43,352 nucleotides of DNA from a candidate division WWE3 bacterium CG_4_9_14_0_2_um_filter_35_11 (GTDB lineage Bacteria; Patescibacteriota; WWE3; 2-01-FULL-39-13). A program made the position numbers and the translations under genes. The DNA lies in contig PFSJ01000022.1 of the NCBI GenBank assembly GCA_002789015.1, positions 1 to 43,352 on the forward strand, given 5' to 3'. Of the stretch, positions 18,119 through 26,703 are shown piece by piece. The stretch's first letter is position 1. Every line of letters begins with the position of its first letter. The notes below the pieces were generated by a model, which had not been told where the DNA came from, did no database searches, and was given only the letters and a program-made list of their open reading frames with translations.

Positions 18119-19125
18119 ATATTGCAATAAACGGATTCGGAAGAATTGGACGAGCTGCTTTCAAAATTATTCTTGAAAGAGTCGCCTTTGGTGAAGACAT
18201 AAACGTCGTTGCGATTAACGACCTCTCATCTGCCAAGGCGTTGGCATATTCATTAAAATTCGATTCTGTATACGGAAGATATGAAAAAGAAGTTTCTAAC
18301 ACAGAAAGGGCATTTATTGTAGGCGGAAAAAAATATCCACTTTTTAATTCAAAAGATCCACTCGAACTTCCATGGAAAGATCTAGGAGTTGATGTGGTTT
18401 TAGAATGTACTGGTGCATTTACAAAATCCGAATCTGCAAAGGCTCATATTATAGCCGGTGCAAAAAAAGTTTTGCTTTCAGCTCCAGCTGTGGATGATGG
18501 ATTTAAGACTGTCGTCTTGGGTTCTGATAATATTAATACCGACTTCGATCTAATTTCAAATGCTTCTTGTACTACAAATTGTATAACCCCTGTTATGCAT
18601 ATTTTATCTCGTGATTTTGGTGTAGAAAAAGCCTTAATGACAACTGTTCATGCTTATACAGCAACTCAAGCCCTTGTTGATAGTCCAGATGAAAAAGATC
18701 CTAGACGTGGTCGCTCCGCGGCTATAAACCTAGTTCCATCAAGCACAGGTGCTGCAGTCGCAACCGCAAAAGCAATGCCTATTTTTGAAAACATATTTGA
18801 TGGAGTCGCAATTAGAACTCCAATTGTTTGCGGGTCTATTTCTGATATAACTGCAGTTTTGAAAAAAGACGTTACAGCTGAAGAAGTTAATAACGCATTT
18901 AAAAAAGCCGAGGAAGAAGAAACCTTCAAAGGAATTCTAAAATATTCAGAAGAAGATTTAGTATCAACGGATATATTAAAAACAACATATTCCTCAATCG
19001 TAGATGGTTTGCTTACTCGTGTTGTCGGTGGGAATTTAGTAAAAGTTTTCGCTTGGTACGATAATGAATGGGGGTACTCCAATAGACTTGTAGATATGGC
19101 GATCGTTTTGTCTAAGAAAATCTAA
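18115..19125 (+). CDS. gap: Glyceraldehyde-3-phosphate dehydrogenase
   Basis: MNIAINGFGRIGR, SNASCTTNCITP, WYDNEWGYSNR; start taken as the ATG at 18115 overlapping the trx stop. Confidence 0.97.
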   Translation: MNIAINGFGRIGRAAFKIILERVAFGEDINVVAINDLSSAKALAYSLKFDSVYGRYEKEVSNTERAFIVGGKKYPLFNSKDPLELPWKDLGVDVVLECTGAFTKSESAKAHIIAGAKKVLLSAPAVDDGFKTVVLGSDNINTDFDLISNASCTTNCITPVMHILSRDFGVEKALMTTVHAYTATQALVDSPDEKDPRRGRSAAINLVPSSTGAAVATAKAMPIFENIFDGVAIRTPIVCGSISDITAVLKKDVTAEEVNNAFKKAEEEETFKGILKYSEEDLVSTDILKTTYSSIVDGLLTRVVGGNLVKVFAWYDNEWGYSNRLVDMAIVLSKKI

Positions 19126-19126
19126 A

Positions 19127-19357
19127 ATGCCGAAAAAATACCTAGTTGCTCCGAGGTCTCAAAAATGTATCGGTTGTTTGCTTTGTGTTTTAGCTACATC
19201 TAGGTATGAGAGAAAAAAGCTTGGGACAAAAGATTCTCCAATTACGATAAAAGGAAGGCCAAGTGCTTATAAAATTCAAATTGATTACGGTGAAGAAATT
19301 AAATTTCCAGAAAAAATAGTGCAAATATGTCCGCAAAATTGTTTTGACACCATATGA
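19127..19357 (+). CDS. Small ferredoxin-like Fe-S protein
   Basis: CIGCLLCVLATSRYERK...VQICPQNCFDTI; downstream gene is AOR-like. Confidence 0.6.
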   Translation: MPKKYLVAPRSQKCIGCLLCVLATSRYERKKLGTKDSPITIKGRPSAYKIQIDYGEEIKFPEKIVQICPQNCFDTI

Positions 19358-20199
19358 ACCTCGATTATAAAAGAGTCCTATATATAAATTTTGATGAACA
19401 AACTTTCGAGTTTAAGATTCATGAAGACTTATGGAAATATATTGGAGGAATTGCTGTTTCATATAAATTAGCACTAGATAATTTTGAGGAAAATCCAATG
19501 ATTCTAACCTGTGGTCCTCTTTCTGGATTTTTTCCGTATATTTCTAAGGCTAATTTTCTATATTTAGATTCTGGAAAATTTGTTGAAAAATACGGTGGTG
19601 GAAATATCGCAACCAATATGAACCTTGCGTCTATTGATGCGATTGTGATGGTCGGAAGACCGAAGGGTTTTATTAAAGTCACAGTTTATGACAAGGAAGT
19701 TTTATTTTCCGAAGAATTAGAGAAAGACTTTGATAAAACAATATATGACTTTGTTGCCAAAAAAAGCACAATAAATTCGCTCGGATATTTTAGTTTTACA
19801 AATAGACCTTTGGATTCTTTCAATCTACAAGGCGGTTTCGGCATCAAGGTAGAAGCTTCAAGGTCCATAGATTTAAATGATTTTTATGATTACGAAAATT
19901 TATATCAAGGATTTTTAAATCAATATAAGGAACTTACCGTTGAACCTAGAAACAATCCTTCGTGTGCTGGATGTCCGATGGGATGCGACAATTCGGCCGT
20001 TGGTGAAGATGATTTAAATATCGCGATTTTGCCTCGTTGCTTAATTTCTTGTGGATATGCAGAGGAAATTTATAAAAATATTCCGAATGTCTACGCGGCA
20101 TTAAATAGTGTAGGATACAGATATCACCATTCTCACCTAGAGAATTTGCCTAGATTGGTCGGTGAAATAAGAGCGAATTTCGCTAAAAGAAACTCATGA
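19354..20199 (+). CDS. Short (281 aa) aldehyde:ferredoxin oxidoreductase (AOR)-family-like protein, lacking the usual C-terminal half
   Basis: RVLYINFDEQTFE...WKYIGGIAVSYKLAL...NPMILTCGPLSG...YGGGNIATNMNLASIDAIVMVGRPKGFIKVTVYDKE...GGFG...NPSCAGCPMGC follows the order of AOR N-terminal motifs. Confidence 0.65.
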   Translation: MNLDYKRVLYINFDEQTFEFKIHEDLWKYIGGIAVSYKLALDNFEENPMILTCGPLSGFFPYISKANFLYLDSGKFVEKYGGGNIATNMNLASIDAIVMVGRPKGFIKVTVYDKEVLFSEELEKDFDKTIYDFVAKKSTINSLGYFSFTNRPLDSFNLQGGFGIKVEASRSIDLNDFYDYENLYQGFLNQYKELTVEPRNNPSCAGCPMGCDNSAVGEDDLNIAILPRCLISCGYAEEIYKNIPNVYAALNSVGYRYHHSHLENLPRLVGEIRANFAKRNS

Positions 20200-20870
20200 A
20201 ATATTTATTAGCAAACTGGAAACAAAATATGACGATTAAAGAAGTAAGAGATTGGGTAGATGTTTTTGCTTCAAAGCTTTCGCCAGATTCATTAACAAAA
20301 AACAAGATAATTATTGCTCCGACTTTTTTACATATATTCACGTTAAAAAATTTGTTGGATGAAAAAGGTTTAACTGGAAAAGCTTTTATTTCATCCCAAG
20401 ACGTTTCCTCCTTTGAAAAAGGCTCACACACCGGGGAAGTTGGCGCATCACAATTAAGTGAGGTCGTTCAATATTCAATAATTGGTCATTCAGAAAGACG
20501 CGCACTTGGTGAAAATTTCGAGATGATTAATAGAAAAATCGACATGGCCGTAAATAATGGAATTAATCCAATTGTTTGTTTTAGTAATAAAGAAGAATAT
20601 TCATCGATAATATCTTCTAATATAAGCAAATCACCAGATTCACTTTTTTTGTTTGAGCCTTTGTTCGCAATTGGGACAGGAAATCCTGCAACTGTAGAGG
20701 ATTTAGTTTCAGTGCATGATGATTATGCAAACATTGATATGATTTATGGCGGCAGTGTTGACAAGTCAAACGTTCTAAACTATCTTTCTTGCAGTTTTGT
20801 AAAAGGATTTGGTGTCGGAACAGCAAGTCTTGACCCCGATAGTTTTATGGATATCGCAAACACACTATGA
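20196..20870 (+). CDS. tpiA: Triosephosphate isomerase (short, 224 aa)
   Basis: LANWKQN, YSIIGHSERR, FLFEPLFAIGTG, MIYGGSVD. Confidence 0.92.
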   Translation: MKYLLANWKQNMTIKEVRDWVDVFASKLSPDSLTKNKIIIAPTFLHIFTLKNLLDEKGLTGKAFISSQDVSSFEKGSHTGEVGASQLSEVVQYSIIGHSERRALGENFEMINRKIDMAVNNGINPIVCFSNKEEYSSIISSNISKSPDSLFLFEPLFAIGTGNPATVEDLVSVHDDYANIDMIYGGSVDKSNVLNYLSCSFVKGFGVGTASLDPDSFMDIANTL

Positions 20871-21955
20871 AATTAATCAAATCTAAAATTAAATATTTTA
20901 TACTTTTTCTTTTGACGCTTTTTATTTTAATTGGCGTTGGATTTAGATCTGCAGTTCCAGATCAAATAGCAGGCTTTTTCAAGCCTGTTTCTGTTATATC
21001 TCAGGTTGTTACAGATACTAAATTAAAAAGCGATGATGGAAGAACAAACATTTTGGTTTTAGGAGTTGATAGCAGATCCGGAGTTTCAAAAGTTGGAATT
21101 CCTGCACTTACAGATACAATAATGGTTGTTTCTATAGATGAAAACGGCAAAAAACCAGTTTTGATATCAGTCCCAAGAGATTTATGGGTTTCGGAAGTTC
21201 CTTCTAAAATTAATTCTGTATATCCGTTAGTTTTAGCAAGTGAGAAAACAAAGACAAGTGATGTCGAAGTCGCAAATAAAGTTGCTATTGATAGCACCGT
21301 CTCTGCTGTTCGCGAAGTTGTTGGTATTCCAATTCATTATTACGTAATTGTCGGTTTTGATGTTTTTAAAGACGCCGTTGATTCAGTTGGCGGAATTAAA
21401 ATTAATATAGACACTACTTTTGATGATTATTTGTATCCAGTGGAAGGAATGGAGGCGGCACCAAATGAAAGTGATAGATATCTACACATACATTTTGATG
21501 CGGGGTTACAAGTATTAAATGGAGAAAAAGCTTTGCAATACACAAGATCGAGACATTCTGTAAACACGGAAGAGCAAGGGGATTTTGCAAGGGCCAGAAG
21601 ACAGCAAAAAGTTATTGAGGCTTTAAAAAGTACAATTCTTTCATCAGGAACACTTTTAAATCCTATCAAATTAAAAGATTTATATTTGAGCTATACAGAA
21701 AATATTCAAACTGATATTTCGTTGTCTGATATGTTTTTATTTTATAAGTTTTCAGATCTTGAATTAGGAGATATCTCGCAGATTGTTTTATCAAACGAAA
21801 GAGAAGATCCTAATATGATTGGATCTGGCACTTTGATTGCACCATTAGAAGATGAGAGAGACCAGAAATTTGGTAGACAATATGTATTGGTTCCTTGGGA
21901 CAGAACTTACGATAATATCCATGCATTGATAAGAAAAGTTCTTTTTACTGATTAA
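20867..21955 (+). CDS. LytR-CpsA-Psr (LCP) family protein
   Basis: NILVLGVDSRSG...DTIMVVSIDENGKKPVLISVPRDLWV...GEKALQYTRSRHS. Confidence 0.93.
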   Translation: MKLIKSKIKYFILFLLTLFILIGVGFRSAVPDQIAGFFKPVSVISQVVTDTKLKSDDGRTNILVLGVDSRSGVSKVGIPALTDTIMVVSIDENGKKPVLISVPRDLWVSEVPSKINSVYPLVLASEKTKTSDVEVANKVAIDSTVSAVREVVGIPIHYYVIVGFDVFKDAVDSVGGIKINIDTTFDDYLYPVEGMEAAPNESDRYLHIHFDAGLQVLNGEKALQYTRSRHSVNTEEQGDFARARRQQKVIEALKSTILSSGTLLNPIKLKDLYLSYTENIQTDISLSDMFLFYKFSDLELGDISQIVLSNEREDPNMIGSGTLIAPLEDERDQKFGRQYVLVPWDRTYDNIHALIRKVLFTD

Positions 21956-21956
21956 A

Positions 21957-22646
21957 ATGCTTAGTGTAATAAGCGGAAACGATTCTGTCGGAATTTTAAA
22001 TTTCCTGAAATCAAAAAAGAAATCGTATGAAGGCCAAGAGATAATCGAGGCAAATTCAAAAAATTATTCATCACTTGAAATAGAAGACCTTTCTAAGTCG
22101 GTAGGAATGTTTTCGACGAAAAAACTAATTGTAATGAAGCCTGAATCAGTTTCTGATGTTGATTTTAATGAAGAGTTTTTATCTTTTATATCTGAAAATC
22201 CTGATGTTGAAATTCTTGTTGACGTTTCAAAGATAATTAAGACAACAAAAATATATAAATTATTAGTAAAGTTTGGCAAGAAATTTTTTTTTGATAAAAA
22301 AAGAGATTATGACGTTTACAATATTTCCGATGCGCTGTTATTACAAAATAATAAAAATTATGCAATCGATTTATTGCTGAACTTTTGTAAAACCGACGAT
22401 GATTTTTATAACGTCTTGAGCAATATCCATTTCGGGCTAAGAAACTTGGTTGCTAGTGTCGAAAAGAATGCTGCTTGGAACTCTATGCACCCTTTTGTGA
22501 GGAAGAAATTTACTAACATAAAAGTTGATATATCAAAAGTAAAAATCACATATAAAAAAATTTTTGATCTTGATGCAAAATCCAAGTCTTCATCTGAAAA
22601 GCGCCTCAGTTTGTTGGTTGATTTTATGTTAGAATCAAATTTATAG
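21957..22646 (+). CDS. holA: DNA polymerase III delta subunit-like protein
   Basis: Overall HolA-like layout (FSTKKLIVMK..., ILVDVSKI.KTTKIYKLL, C-terminal helices); weak motifs. Confidence 0.55.
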   Translation: MLSVISGNDSVGILNFLKSKKKSYEGQEIIEANSKNYSSLEIEDLSKSVGMFSTKKLIVMKPESVSDVDFNEEFLSFISENPDVEILVDVSKIIKTTKIYKLLVKFGKKFFFDKKRDYDVYNISDALLLQNNKNYAIDLLLNFCKTDDDFYNVLSNIHFGLRNLVASVEKNAAWNSMHPFVRKKFTNIKVDISKVKITYKKIFDLDAKSKSSSEKRLSLLVDFMLESNL

Positions 22647-22669
22647 AGATTGTGGACAGGGCCTTATAA

Positions 22670-23473
22670 ATGTTTAAGCCCTATAAATACGAGAAAAAAG
22701 AATATAGATCTGTTATTAACCTGCCCAGGCAATTGGGGTTTTTGACTAAAGAGTCTCCGGTTGCTGTTTTGTTGCTGGCCACTGGGGTATTGATTATATT
22801 TGTTAAGGTACTTTTACCTGTTGTGAAAATCCAAGCCGATAGTGAAGATAACATTCCTATTATTAGTCCCATTGTTTCAAGTAATTCCGCAAATTTAAAT
22901 TCTGCAAATACAAACAATGATGAGTTTACCTTTACAGAGCTTTCAGGTGGTTTTAGAGATAATTCAGAATATATTGAAATGGACGGAATTTTAGTAAAAA
23001 AGGAGATTGAAGTTTCAGAAAAAAAAGTTCCTGATTTCTTTTATATTTCAATCCCAAAGCTTGATATAGAAAATGCGAAGGTAATTACTAATTCAACCAA
23101 CCTAGATCCGAAAGATGCACTTGGTCATTACAATGGAAGCTGTTTACCGGATGAAGGATGCAATGCCTTTATATTTGGACATTCCACATTTAAAAGTGCG
23201 AAAAATAAATATAAGGAAGGTGACTATACTGCGATCTTTGCGAAATTAGACGAACTCGAATATGGTGATGAATTTTATATAAATTATGATGGTAGAGAAT
23301 ATAGGTATCTTGTAGCATTAAGTAAAGTCCAAAGGCCAGAAAATGTTAATCCACTAGAATCACCACTCCCAAAAAGTCTTGGTAAACATGAAGGAACTGT
23401 TGAGCTTTTTACATGTACTCCGTCTGGAACTACAAAGTACAGGTTGTCAGTTATTGGTAAATTAGTAGAATAA
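22670..23473 (+). CDS. Sortase
   Basis: Catalytic pattern FIFGHST (His), VELFTCTP (Cys), TKYRLSV (Arg); N-terminal TM. Confidence 0.9.
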   Translation: MFKPYKYEKKEYRSVINLPRQLGFLTKESPVAVLLLATGVLIIFVKVLLPVVKIQADSEDNIPIISPIVSSNSANLNSANTNNDEFTFTELSGGFRDNSEYIEMDGILVKKEIEVSEKKVPDFFYISIPKLDIENAKVITNSTNLDPKDALGHYNGSCLPDEGCNAFIFGHSTFKSAKNKYKEGDYTAIFAKLDELEYGDEFYINYDGREYRYLVALSKVQRPENVNPLESPLPKSLGKHEGTVELFTCTPSGTTKYRLSVIGKLVE

Positions 23474-23477
23474 ACAT

Positions 23478-24134
23478 ATGGATAAAAAGTTAAGGTCGAT
23501 AGTTGTTCCAATTGTTATTTTTATAGTCACTGTGATTGTCGGTAGTTCTATAGTCTTTTATTCATTTAATCTTGATGCCTCCCTAGATTCTAAGGAATTA
23601 GTAATGGGTGTGCAAACAGAAGCCTCGGTAGAAGAAAAAATAACAACAGAAGAAGCCCCAGTACCAGAGGTAGCACCAGAAATAAAGCCAGAAGCGAACG
23701 ATGCAATGGAGGTTTCTGTTGAGACCATAATAGATTCTTCGAATCTTGTGCCAGTTTGCGAATCATTTAAAAACATTACTTCGCTCACTGGTTCCACTGA
23801 TGAATCGAACTTTTCATTTGAGGTTAATAGTTATGATCCAGATTCTGCGGATTCAATTCAAAGTGTTAAATATTCATTCTTGAATAAGGAAACTAACACA
23901 AGCGTGAAGGATTATGAATGTGTAATTGGCGAAGATACAAAAGAGTTTGAGGATGGTTCGAAATGTGCAAATTCAATTGTAGATCAAGAAAAAGGCGAAG
24001 ATGCTATAGCTAAATACAAAAGTGTTCTTTCTAATTTTAAATTCCCAGGTAATGGTGATTATTTTGTTAAGGCTTTAGTTGTAAGTACTGATGGAACTTT
24101 TGCGAAGTGTGCAGTTTCAAAAGCCAATGAATAA
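23478..24134 (+). CDS. Secreted/membrane-anchored hypothetical surface protein
   Basis: N-terminal TM (IVVPIVIFIVTVIVGSSIVFYSF) followed by an acidic extracellular region. Confidence 0.6.
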   Translation: MDKKLRSIVVPIVIFIVTVIVGSSIVFYSFNLDASLDSKELVMGVQTEASVEEKITTEEAPVPEVAPEIKPEANDAMEVSVETIIDSSNLVPVCESFKNITSLTGSTDESNFSFEVNSYDPDSADSIQSVKYSFLNKETNTSVKDYECVIGEDTKEFEDGSKCANSIVDQEKGEDAIAKYKSVLSNFKFPGNGDYFVKALVVSTDGTFAKCAVSKANE

Positions 24135-24954
24135 AATACAATCATTCCTATCATTTTTTACGTTGACTGTTTTAGCTGGGTCACTTGGTATTGGCGTTGC
24201 TTCCTTCGATTACCAATCAAACTTATCTGCTTTTGAGTCTAGATTAAGTGATTTAGCTTTCGTGAAAGAAGACGCTCCGGCCATTTTTGAAACGCAAACA
24301 TCTACTAATGAATATCAAAGTGGTCAAGTAGCAGGTGTTTCAACTACTATTAATGAGATCCCTGCGGGTGAAGAATACGCGATGCTCATTTCAATTGCTC
24401 AGGCTGCAACAAATCCAACTTGTACATCATTGCTTGTTGATTCGAGCTTGGGGGCTGCCCCTTTTGATGCAAGATTTACAGGATCCGGAGTAGGTGATTC
24501 GCTTTCATATAAATTTGTTTTTGGCGACGGTGAGCAAGTGACGACGCTTGATGCTCAAACGACCCATACATATGTTAAACTTGGTTCGTACACAGCTTCA
24601 CTTCAAGTTATCTCAAATAAATTGGAATCGGATGTTGTGGATGCTTGTAAAGTTAATATGACTATTACTAATAGTCCTGAATCAAATCCACAAGTTGCGC
24701 CTGTTGTGACAGAAATCTCACATTTAGTTTGTCGGAATCTTGCTTGTGTGCGTGTTGCTGGTGAAGGTGAGAATGGATGTAGTTCAAATGTCGATTGTGC
24801 TGCAACTGCTCCTACTGCGGTTGCTACGACTTCTACAGTTCCAGTTGAATCAAAGCCATTGGTTCCTGTGACAGGAAATAGTCAGCTTGCAATATATCTT
24901 GCAATTGCCTTAGGTTTTATTTCCTCCGGATTGATACTGTTAATCTTTATATAA
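24127..24954 (+). CDS. PKD-domain surface protein with C-terminal VPVTG-plus-TM anchor
   Basis: KFVFGDGEQVTTLDAQTTHTYVKLGSYTASLQV (PKD), Cys-rich motif, LVPVTGNSQLAIYLAIALGFISSGLILLIFI; start ATG at 24127 preferred over 24091. Confidence 0.7.
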   Translation: MNKIQSFLSFFTLTVLAGSLGIGVASFDYQSNLSAFESRLSDLAFVKEDAPAIFETQTSTNEYQSGQVAGVSTTINEIPAGEEYAMLISIAQAATNPTCTSLLVDSSLGAAPFDARFTGSGVGDSLSYKFVFGDGEQVTTLDAQTTHTYVKLGSYTASLQVISNKLESDVVDACKVNMTITNSPESNPQVAPVVTEISHLVCRNLACVRVAGEGENGCSSNVDCAATAPTAVATTSTVPVESKPLVPVTGNSQLAIYLAIALGFISSGLILLIFI

Positions 24955-24967
24955 GATATAAGAGTTT

Positions 24968-25678
24968 TTAATCTTCTCTGTTATTTATAAATTCAATAAA
25001 AAGAGGATAATCATAAACGGTTACAGATCCGTCATTATTAAAATCGTATTGGATATCATTGAAAATGACTGCATCCTTAAATTCATTTGTTACCATTTGA
25101 TCAACAATCGTAGTACTTCTTCCCAAGACATTATTGTTTTCGAGTAAAGGTTGGAATGTTGCTTGAGGAATAATGCCTTCAAAATCTGTCTTTTCGTCAA
25201 CAGTTATCCCAGATGATTCATCGATTGCCGATTTTTTTATTTGAGTTAAAGGCTCTATCATTTCCGTCGTTATAAATTTTACAGATTCCCCTTGTGGGTA
25301 ATATTTATTGTCTGTTGATTTTATATGGAAAAAATATTCAGTATTCGAATTTAGATTAATTAGTTTTATAAAATGAGAGGTTGTTGGATCTGATTCTTTT
25401 ACTTCAATACATGGATTAGATTCGTTTTCACATTGATTATCAGACATACTGAAGGCAACTATTCCTTGTACAGGTTCTTGGGTTGTCCATACAATTTCAA
25501 CTGAAGTTGTGGAAATGTTTTGGTATGTGATATTTAAGGGAATAGTTGCCGGAACAGATGCTTTTGTATCTGTGTTTTGAGTTTGTGAAATATAATTAAA
25601 ACCAAAAAAAACAGTAAATAATATTCCAGATAAAATCAAAAAGGTTATAAACCCTTTATATCCCTGTACGGAGTTCAT
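24968..25678 (-). CDS. FN3-like domain protein with C-terminal dockerin-type EF-hand
   Basis: NITYQNISTTSVEIVWTTQEP... (FN3-like); YDFNNDGSVTVYDYPLFIEFI fits DxNxDGxVxxxD. Confidence 0.7.
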   Translation of the reverse strand: MNSVQGYKGFITFLILSGILFTVFFGFNYISQTQNTDTKASVPATIPLNITYQNISTTSVEIVWTTQEPVQGIVAFSMSDNQCENESNPCIEVKESDPTTSHFIKLINLNSNTEYFFHIKSTDNKYYPQGESVKFITTEMIEPLTQIKKSAIDESSGITVDEKTDFEGIIPQATFQPLLENNNVLGRSTTIVDQMVTNEFKDAVIFNDIQYDFNNDGSVTVYDYPLFIEFINNRED

Positions 25679-25696
25679 AGGCTATGACTCCTTATA

Positions 25697-26386
25697 TTAA
25701 GCGTCTGACTTTCTATATAACGAAGTTACGCCTAGTCCTATCATTGATAATGAAACAATGAGATAGTAGATAATTTTATTATCTGTGATACCCGTGGAAG
25801 GTACTGAAGCGACCTCTGCCACAGACACAGATGGACCACCTCCTACTGCTGCCGTTGTTGTAGCTTCTGGTGTCGTAGTTGCTTCAGGCAAGCTCAAACT
25901 GTATACGCCGTTAATTGTTTCTGTCAAAAGTTGTTCTCCTCCTGCACCGCTAATTTCGCTTGTAGAACTAATAGTTAATTGAACTTGTCCTGTAGTTTCC
26001 AGGGCTTGAAAATCTACAGATGCCAATTTAACTTTTCCTGATTTATAGTTTCCTGCATTGTTTACAGCATTGATAGAAATTTCTCTTGTTTCTGCGTTGT
26101 CAACTTTTTCTAAGTAACTATCAAATTCACCATTATTTATTGAAACAACCTTCACGTTAGCTGGATAAGTTATTTTTAGGTGTGCGCCAGCCATTTCAGG
26201 CTCGCTTGTTGTCGATTCGACATAAAAACTAACTTTGAAATTTTCTACAGTTATTAACCCTGATGTTGGAGATATATATGCAGATGACGCATTTGCTTTA
26301 ACGGAGAGAGAGCTAAATACTAAGAAACCAAAAAAGAACGCGAAAAATTTGATTGTGTTGGGCAGATATTTCATTTTTTTTAACAA
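25697..26386 (-). CDS. Cohesin-domain surface protein with VPSTG-TM-basic tail
   Basis: AYISPTSGLITVENFKVSFYVESTTSEPEMAGAHLKITYPANVKVVSI...; C-terminus VPSTGITDNKIIYYLIVSLSMIGLGVTSLYRKSDA. Confidence 0.75.
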   Translation of the reverse strand: MLKKMKYLPNTIKFFAFFFGFLVFSSLSVKANASSAYISPTSGLITVENFKVSFYVESTTSEPEMAGAHLKITYPANVKVVSINNGEFDSYLEKVDNAETREISINAVNNAGNYKSGKVKLASVDFQALETTGQVQLTISSTSEISGAGGEQLLTETINGVYSLSLPEATTTPEATTTAAVGGGPSVSVAEVASVPSTGITDNKIIYYLIVSLSMIGLGVTSLYRKSDA

Positions 26387-26411
26387 AACTTTACTACTAA
26401 AAATCAGTCTA

Positions 26412-26648
26412 TCACGAAAGTTTCTTTTTTAAAATCTTTGACTTCATTCTATTACCTTTGTTCTTATGTATGACTCCAGCTTTTACTGCTTTATCAATCC
26501 TTTTTTGTAATTTGATCGAGTTTTCTTTTGATAAAACTTCATTCAGCATTTTAACAGCTGATCGGATTTTATTTTTCCAAGTTCTGTTATAAGCGGTCTG
26601 CCTTTTTATCTTTCGTGTCATCTTTATTGCTTGTTTTGTATTTGCCAT
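26412..26648 (-). CDS. rpsT: 30S ribosomal protein S20
   Basis: MANTKQAIKMTRKIKRQTAYNRTWKNKIRSAVK...VIHKNKGNRMKSKI. Confidence 0.93.
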   Translation of the reverse strand: MANTKQAIKMTRKIKRQTAYNRTWKNKIRSAVKMLNEVLSKENSIKLQKRIDKAVKAGVIHKNKGNRMKSKILKKKLS

Positions 26649-26703
26649 TTGCAGTATTCTAGCAAGTCATTGTATATCCCGCAATACACATGATAATATC
26701 CCA

